This document shows positions 57,516 through 64,000 of a DNA stretch of 64,000 nucleotides, piece by piece. Within the stretch, counting starts at the first letter, position 1. Each line of letters begins with the position of its first letter. The DNA is from Gentiana macrophylla (lineage: Eukaryota; Streptophyta; Magnoliopsida; Gentianales; Gentianaceae), in contig CM047815.1 in NCBI GenBank assembly GCA_026214975.1, forward strand, positions 83,410,800 to 83,474,799, read 5' to 3'. The notes beneath the pieces are model-generated. The model did no database searches, was not told the origin of the DNA, and was given only the letters and a program-made list of their open reading frames with translations. The position numbers were made by a program, and so were the translations under genes.

Positions 57516-58509
57516 TGCTGAATTCTTACATCACATCATGTCACCTCATACCAAAGAGTCAAAGGAAGAAGTAAATTGAAAAGAACTACTTTTATTTCTA
57601 GTTAATGCAATTAGCATTACATTCATTTTTTTTTTTTAAGGTAGTTAGTCTTCACAAGAAAGAGAAGAAAATGTCAGATAGCCAAAACAACATTTGCATT
57701 CATCGAACACATCGACCAGTATTTCATGTTTAAGTGAAAAAGTTAAATTTAAAGACCACAAAAATCCAGGCTGATGAACAAGCCTCGGTTTCTTCCCACT
57801 TTATGCATTTCCTAAGAAGACCTCAACATCCCAGCTAGTTAACGCTGAAAAAATCTAGTCAAAATCAGTATATGTCACCAAGCGTCGAGACCTGCAAAGC
57901 AGACAGTATATCTTTCAACACTACTGAGGAAGAGGAATCAAAAGTTACTTGTACCATTAATGGGAATTTAGAACATAGAGAGACATGAGATGTAACCTTT
58001 TTTTATCTTCTTTCACATAGGAACAATGTGTAGCCTGAGTTGGATGCATCACATTCACATCCTTCCACTCGGTACAAACCATTTTATACAATGCTTGTAC
58101 TATAAAATATCCCAAACCGGTTTTTTTAAAGGTAGAATAATTTTACTAGGTGGATGGATATGGCGTTACCATTTTTACCATCTTTCACATAGTAACGGTG
58201 TATATAAGTGACTTGAATGCATCACAATATCACATTGATCGACTTAGTAAAACCATTGATACAACTGTTATACAATAAAATATCCCGAATCATGGACTGT
58301 ACCACGAATGCAGCTTCATTAAAACCTTTACCGTCACATATGATATTTCTTTCACACCAGAAACAATTATAACGCTGTGTAGATAGTCTATAATCAACTA
58401 TTAAAAGGTTGATTACCACAATCAAACTCTGAAAGTCGATTATATGGTGTAAAATCGACTTTAAAAAGGTTGGATGTGTGGTGCCACAGTGGTGTAGTGC
58501 AAAAAGAAA

Positions 58510-58795
58510 GGTGTGCTGCTAACTCGTCGGCATGTGAGTGATGACCCTTTTTACCTATTATGTCATGCTCACTGTGAAACTATTTTGCATTCCTTGAGAG
58601 ACTGCTATTGGTCTAGAGGGATGTGGAAAAACCTTATATTGGAGATGATAGCAATGGTGTAATGAACTGCTCATTCCCAAAAGATTGGATAGACAGAGGA
58701 ATTCAAAGGGCGGATGATATTACCCGAGGTGAGAAATGGGGCTACCTTTTCCGTGAAGAAGTCGTCACCCCATGATAGACATGTTCTTAGACAAA
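58510..58795 (+). pseudogene. LINE zinc-binding relic, copy 2
   Basis: Counterpart of 27985-28270 with the same CHAHCETILHSLRDC segment. Confidence 0.62.
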
Positions 58796-60360
58796 CGGTA
58801 TATGTGTTTTTGTCTAAAGCAGTAGCTAGAGTTAGGGTTATACAGTTAACTTTTTGCCTTTTTGCCAAAGGTTATACAGTTAACTTTTTGTTCTTTAATA
58901 TAATCGATCCTTTCTTTGGGGGGAAAAAAAGTATGCTTCCACCAAGGAGAATACAGTTGAATTCAACAATGGAAGCTTGACATCATAATATGAACAAATG
59001 CACATCCATCCCTTGGATATTCAAATAGCAAATTTCGAGAGCTTTTTTGCCTTTTAACAAGATTATTTTCATACTATTCATCAAAGAGAGAAACTAATTT
59101 ACTCAAGAATGTCCAACTTACTGCCACATTGTAGTTGGAAAGCAATTATTAAACATCTAAAACAACCTCCTTTAGGAGTCCAAGTCTTCAACACAGATAG
59201 TTGTTAAAAACTGGAAGTGTGTCGAGGTGCAAGGCCTTAGTATGGAGTATGCAAGCATCCTGAGCACTTAACAATGCACACAGTTTCACCAAAAAAGGCG
59301 CCTTTACAACAAAGTGATGCACACTAATACGTTAAAAAAATTATAAATAGAAGAACGATATGTAAATGTTAGAATAAACGAGCAACAAGCCAACAAGGAA
59401 AAGTCTTTTGGAGAAAGGTGTGACTGTGGTGGCCTTCAATCATATATTGTAGAACATTGCCTCGTCTAGCTGGAGTAAATCGCTCTGCTATCGACTGCGT
59501 AAATCTCACCCATTAAGGTGCAAAATGAGTGGTTTGAGAACTATGTTGACCAACAAAAGGTTTTTCTTTTTGTTTAAACACAATAGAAACATACTTTAAC
59601 AACTAATCGAGCTTCATCTAATATATGATTTCACAAATAAAAATTATCGTGATACAAGCAACAGCCTCCAACAATTCGTGAGCGTGATAACCAGTAGTGA
59701 ATCCACGATTCAACTATCCAGTGGGTTAAGTTTTATAGTTTAATGACTATATGCAACTATTCATCATGTTTCCTTCTTACAAATGCAATATATATAAATG
59801 AAATTCTAACAGATTACAAGGAATGGCTTCACCATTGTAATCTGTGAAGAATGTGTGTCCTGGATCTCCAGGACAATAAGGGAGTTAAAAAAAAAAAAGG
59901 AAAGAAAAACATGGAGTATCATCATAATCTTGCTTGACTAATCAGCAAATTTCAAAACATCCTTCCATTTCTGAGAAATTAGGAAAAGATTAAACACTCC
60001 AAACCCAAAAGTTAGCACTTTAAGTAATCTATGACGCAAAAAATATCAGTTTAAGCAGTTCTACAGCAAAATGAGACTAATAGCAGGGAAAAAACAAATC
60101 CATCATTTTATCCTACTTCATTAACACCCAATATTCAACTTGGAAAATGAAGAATGCATACATCGAATCTCATGTATTTGGCAAAAGTACAGCACTTTTT
60201 AATCCAACAGCGAAATGTAAAATAAGACAAATTCAATATCTAAGAAATTAAAATGAAAAAAAAAAGATTCAAATACTAGATCTTGAACCATCCAAAATGG
60301 TCGAATTGGACCAATCAAAGAACCAAGAAGGTACCTGGTTTTATTCAACCACTGAAGAAA

Positions 60361-60779
60361 TCACTCAGCCACCTCTGCTGCAACTTTAGGCCCTTTAATC
60401 CCACAAGCCAAACAAACAATCAAAACCCAAAAAAAACAAACGAAAAAAATAAACTTTCTAACGAGAAAGGATCTAGCAAAAATGAGTCCTACCGTGGAGA
60501 GAAAGTGGGCGATGATCTTTGCTCCCACCCAACGCCCCGAGTGGCATCGAGATACAGCTGAACAAGGTGGCGACACTTCTGCAGATGATTCACACCTTCC
60601 ACTCGATAGCACCATCTGACTCTTTCACGAAGGATTTTGGCTTTCTCGATGTCAATCCATTTCTCTCTGACCAAATGCTCTCTCATTTCAAAAGCTGCAA
60701 CCGGATCCTTGTACGGGTTTTCCGGGTCAAAATTATCTGGAGCTCCTTCATCGAAAATCACTCCTTTCTTCCTCCCCAT
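60361..60779 (-). CDS. NDUFB10: NADH dehydrogenase (ubiquinone) 1 beta subcomplex subunit 10, copy 2
   Basis: Exon 1 runs 60779-60493 and exon 2 60392-60361. The N-terminus is intact here (MGRKKGVIFDEGAPDNFDPE, then NPYKDPVAAFEMREHLVREK), where copy 1 is shifted twice. One inserted base at about codon 86 (TGG GAG CAA instead of TGG GGC AAA) throws the C-terminus out of frame, whereas copy 1 reads GWGKDHRPLSLHG correctly. The splice sites match copy 1. Between them the two copies support every part of a normal subunit of about 106 residues. Confidence 0.92.
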
Positions 60780-62424
60780 TTTGGATCTTTGTTTCTGATG
60801 GTTGTTTGTTTCAGATTTTGAGCACTACTCCCTCGGTACAGAGGAAATAGAACGGAAAAGTCTGATCAAGTGAACTCACCCTGCAACGCAGCAATTACTG
60901 CGGTGCATTACATTTATCATATATAATCAATTTTTAAAAATTTATTATGGACTTAAAAATCGACTTTACAATACATCTAGCATGATTTTTTTTTTTTTTG
61001 TCCCTTATATATAATTATATTTTTAAAAATTCATTATGCACTTAAAAATCAACTTTACAATAAATGTGTTAGTGTGATTTTTACATTTAGTGTGGTGTAA
61101 AAAAAGTGCGAGATTAAAACAGCAACAAATGCTGGTAGAAAAAAAGACTTGACTTCTTGAAAATGAGAGGTTTCTGCCTAGTATGACATACATCGAAGTG
61201 ACCGGTGGGTTGATCAGATCCACACAGCTTACATCCAACATGTAAATTATGGCTCTGATCAACTCATCGATCACTTCACACTAAAAACACTCACCACGCA
61301 GTGAAGCTTTCCTCGAGAATCCCAACAATGGTGTATTTCTCGGGGCTCTAATAGCTAAGAGAGCCATCATGTGATCAAAATAAAGAATAGGCCAAGATGG
61401 TTAAGTTTTCTGTTCATGACTAAAATAATAGACATTCGGGTCTGCCTAATTTTATATTTCAACGCTTGCTTTTCGCATTGAACTCTACTAAATTTGAAGT
61501 TGTACTTATGAACCTTAAGATACATTAAGAATGTTTTATTTAAAGAGTTTGAGTGTCTTAAAAGAACAGCTGGACCTGAAACTGAAGTGTGGAGGTTCGA
61601 ACCTCGTAAAGAAATGAGTTTTTTCAATTGTTTGGTATAATAACAAGTCAATTACCTACTCTGAACATCTAGATAACATTATTATTATTATTCCACTCAT
61701 CCCATGTGAGACGGAGGAAGTGGATCTTGTGGTAGGATTTAACCATAGTAAAGAAGGAGAATGTTTAATTTCATTAAAGTAACCAAAGGCTAAGTTTGCA
61801 AGTTAGCTTAAAAGCATAATTCTGATTTCCATAATTGGCATTGTTTCTTTAGTGTTATGATTCATGCTTTGTATTTGTGGAAAAGAAAATGGAAGTTTTC
61901 CATGTTCCCGGTTCCTTTGATGTATGTCATTCTTTAATGGTCGTCATAACTCAATCACTACTTAGCTTTTAGCAGATGAAAAACAACAACAATCAAAGGG
62001 TTAAGAGGAGGGTATGCATTGCTTCTCCCCCCTATATATTTCAGATGGCTTCTTCTAGTTTATGGGTCTCTATAGCTTCGACTTATTTTTGTCGTCGTTT
62101 CAGAGAAATTGTGGATGTTATTGTTGGTTAAAACACTGCGGCAGAATGGGAAAATTGTGCAAACACCCACAAATTATTTTCCTACTGTAAAGCGCAAGCG
62201 GAATGATATACTAGCGAAAAACTACGTAGTGAAATAAAAAAGCGAGAATAAAAATAGCATAATTTTAACGTTTAAAACCCTCTCAACGCCAGCGTGAGAG
62301 TAAAAACCACGGCGTCGGAGCCCTCAAAAATCTCCACTAACAATGTAAATAAGAATCTGAAGTGTTCGCGTCACAACAACTCAATACCAATAAAAATACA
62401 AGAATATAAGAGTTGTAGAAAGAT

Positions 62425-62740
62425 GTGACAAAATACATTTTCAAGTCGTTTTAACACCTTTATTTCACGTATCAGTGCTGTTCGGTTTGCACCGACATTT
62501 TTTAAATTCCCCGTTGAAAAATTCAACTTCGCCCCGTTGAATTTTCCCCTGGCCCGTTGAATTTCACCCTCGCCCAGCCTGTTGGATTTTAAACGGGCTA
62601 GGGGAATTTTCAACGGGACGAAGTTGAAATTTTCAACGAGGACTTAAAAAATGTCGATTAATTTCGGCCGGCGTGAAATAAAGGTGTAAAAAACGCGAAA
62701 ATGTATTTTCTCAAAAGATGTCACCAAAAATAAAAGCAAA
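62425..62740. repeat. Long foldback (inverted repeat), copy 2
   Basis: The arm 62492-62557 (CGACATTTTTTAAATTCC..., TTCAACTTCGCCCCGTTGA, TTTTCCCCTGGCCCGTT) faces its reverse complement at 62591-62656 (AACGGGCTAGGGGAATTTTC, AACGGGACGAAGTTGAAATT) with a loop of about 33 bases. Outer pairing continues through CACCTTTATTTCACG against CGTGAAATAAAGGTG and AAAATACATTTTC against its inverse, giving a stem of roughly 130 bp with one internal gap. Confidence 0.82.
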
Positions 62741-63175
62741 TTTCAATCTACGAAGAAGCGAGTGCGCGACGCATTTCAGATTAACCAACCGACCGTGCAG
62801 ATTGATGTAGTTAAAAGCGTAGAAACAAAGATCTTGATAAATATCACTCGTTGTTGGACAGCCGATTGACATGCATTTTACTCTATTTTTACACTGATAG
62901 TTGAATCAAGTTCTCAATGTTATGGCTATTTTCTTTGCAGTACCATTCGAACTTTCTTTCTTGCAATGCTGAAGATATGCTTGGTCCAATTTATACAAGT
63001 AAATGGAACAATAAAACTAAAGACAACGATGATGGCAATAGTTCCAACTTTTTAACTTTGATTTTTTTTTTCCCTTTCCTTTTACTCCACACACAATTGG
63101 AAACTTACACGAAACCTTTCAGCGATCATGGACCACAAAACAGTGAAAGTGGTCCAACGGTTATGGAGTTTTAGC

Positions 63176-63673
63176 TGTTGGATCATTAATCCAACGTTCG
63201 AATTTATATGTGAAATAATTATTTATTATGATTGTCGATAAATATTAACCCGATGTAAAGTGATCTAATACTAGTATTCGGTTTATTGGGTTATGATGTA
63301 TCATTAGGGTGTGGCCTTTTATGTGTAGAAGAGTAAGTGGTAATTTTATTTCGTTGATGGGTAGAAATCTTTGAAATGGAAATACCTAAAATATATTTAT
63401 TTATATAAGGAGGTTATGGTCACTGCACACACACCGATCTATTCTCCTCCGCCTTCCATTACCGAGAAAGTGAACTACGAGAGAATTTAAAGGGTTCTGT
63501 GAAAATTACTTGAGCGGTGTGTAGATCCAGAAGATCGATCCTACAACATCTTGGGATCTTCCGCTTTATGGATTCGGGTATGTTTACGTTTAATTCTTGT
63601 TTTGATTCTCGATAGTTTAGCGATAACGATCCCGGATTGAAGTGATTCATATCGCATAAAGTTAGATCAAACA
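63176..63673 (+). repeat. 5' LTR of second copia, copy 2
   Basis: The 498-bp LTR starts TGTTGGATCATTAATCCAAC directly after TTAGC (63171-63175) and ends GATCAAACA, followed by AAGTGGTAGCGAGCC, a primer-site-like sequence. The internal region continues to the window end, collinear with 33099-33428. Confidence 0.9.
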
Positions 63674-64000
63674 AGTGGTAGCGAGCCGGGGTTATGTTAG
63701 ATTATCGGGAATCGTTTTTATTTATTTCTGAATCAATTCGCTTATACGGATCGGTCTTAAAAGATAATGTTTTGTGGTATTCTTGTTAAGTCGAAGGCTT
63801 ATTATCTTTGCCGATTCAATTAAGAAAATCTTGCTGCATCGAAATAAAAGGCCGATGATATAGTTGAGATGAGATGCATGTTACGGTATTTGCAAATTGC
63901 GATTCACGTCTGGGCTTAAGACTTCGGTATCTAGTTTATCAACACTGAGTGGTAAATGGAGTATTGCAATTAGTTTATTCATTCGTTTCTTTCTCTGGTT
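63674..64000 (+). mobile_element. Internal start of second copia, copy 2 (runs off the window)
   Basis: Non-coding leader of the element, matching 33099-33428. The rest is outside the window. Confidence 0.85.

Larger units (their letters stand above)
46080..64000 (+). repeat. Copy 2 of the 17.9-kb duplicated segment
   Basis: Collinear with 15524-33428 from the first base after the gap to the last base of the window. Differences are mainly one- to five-base indels, densest near CG dinucleotides and homopolymers. The segments around 57000-60000 are almost identical to copy 1, while 49100-53100 is noisier. Confidence 0.95.

Overview
The window is nuclear DNA of a flowering plant, most likely a eudicot. 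The evidence is three spliced plant genes (a CONSTANS-like B-box/CCT regulator, the mitochondrial complex I subunit NDUFB10, and a KIN-14 kinesin with a calponin-homology domain), Ty1/copia retrotransposons primed by initiator-Met tRNA, a nested element with a tRNA-Asp primer site, and many MITE-type elements. Nothing in the sequence fixes the species. All genes carry frameshifts. Where a gene is present twice, each copy is intact where the other is broken, so much of the damage looks like consensus error rather than decay.

Layout. 1-1936: repeat-like DNA with a CACTA-type terminus (970) and an unidentified coding-like fragment. 1937-14666: a Tork-type copia element with TSD TTAGG, split inside gag by a reverse-oriented, tRNA-Asp-primed element without recognisable pol (2826-10331, TSD GACAC). 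14672-15950: no gene seen. 15951-17369: COL16-like gene, minus strand. 17370-26500: an intergenic mosaic of microsatellites, a strong hairpin (18924-19030), a 250-bp tandem duplication, an 8-bp-TSD hAT-type MITE, a 9-bp-TSD MITE, a larger TIR element, and a tandem array (units of about 1.7-1.9 kb) that carries five 61-nt tRNA-like mini-cloverleaf units and a Stowaway-like MITE with a readable empty site. 26570-28300: relics of a copia RNase H and a LINE. 29826-30240: NDUFB10, minus strand. 31890-32165: a long foldback. 32608-39130: a second, decayed copia element (TSD TTAGC). 39136-41857: MITEs and microsatellites. 41858-45979: KIN-14 kinesin, cut off by a gap. 45980-46079: exactly 100 N.

After the gap, 46080-64000 repeats 15524-33428 in the same order and orientation: COL16-like gene, all the MITEs, the tandem array, NDUFB10, the foldback and the left LTR of the second copia element at the same insertion site. 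The second copy starts at the gap and runs off the window end. With the reciprocal frameshifts, this is best explained by two contigs carrying the same locus (allelic haplotig or false duplication) placed end to end; a true recent segmental duplication remains possible.

The genes do not form a functional cluster: light/flowering-type transcription, respiration and microtubule motility are unrelated neighbours. The most unusual features are the repeated 61-nt tRNA-like units without a D-arm, each with a Pol III B-box-like T-loop and a downstream T-run, and the two long hairpins.
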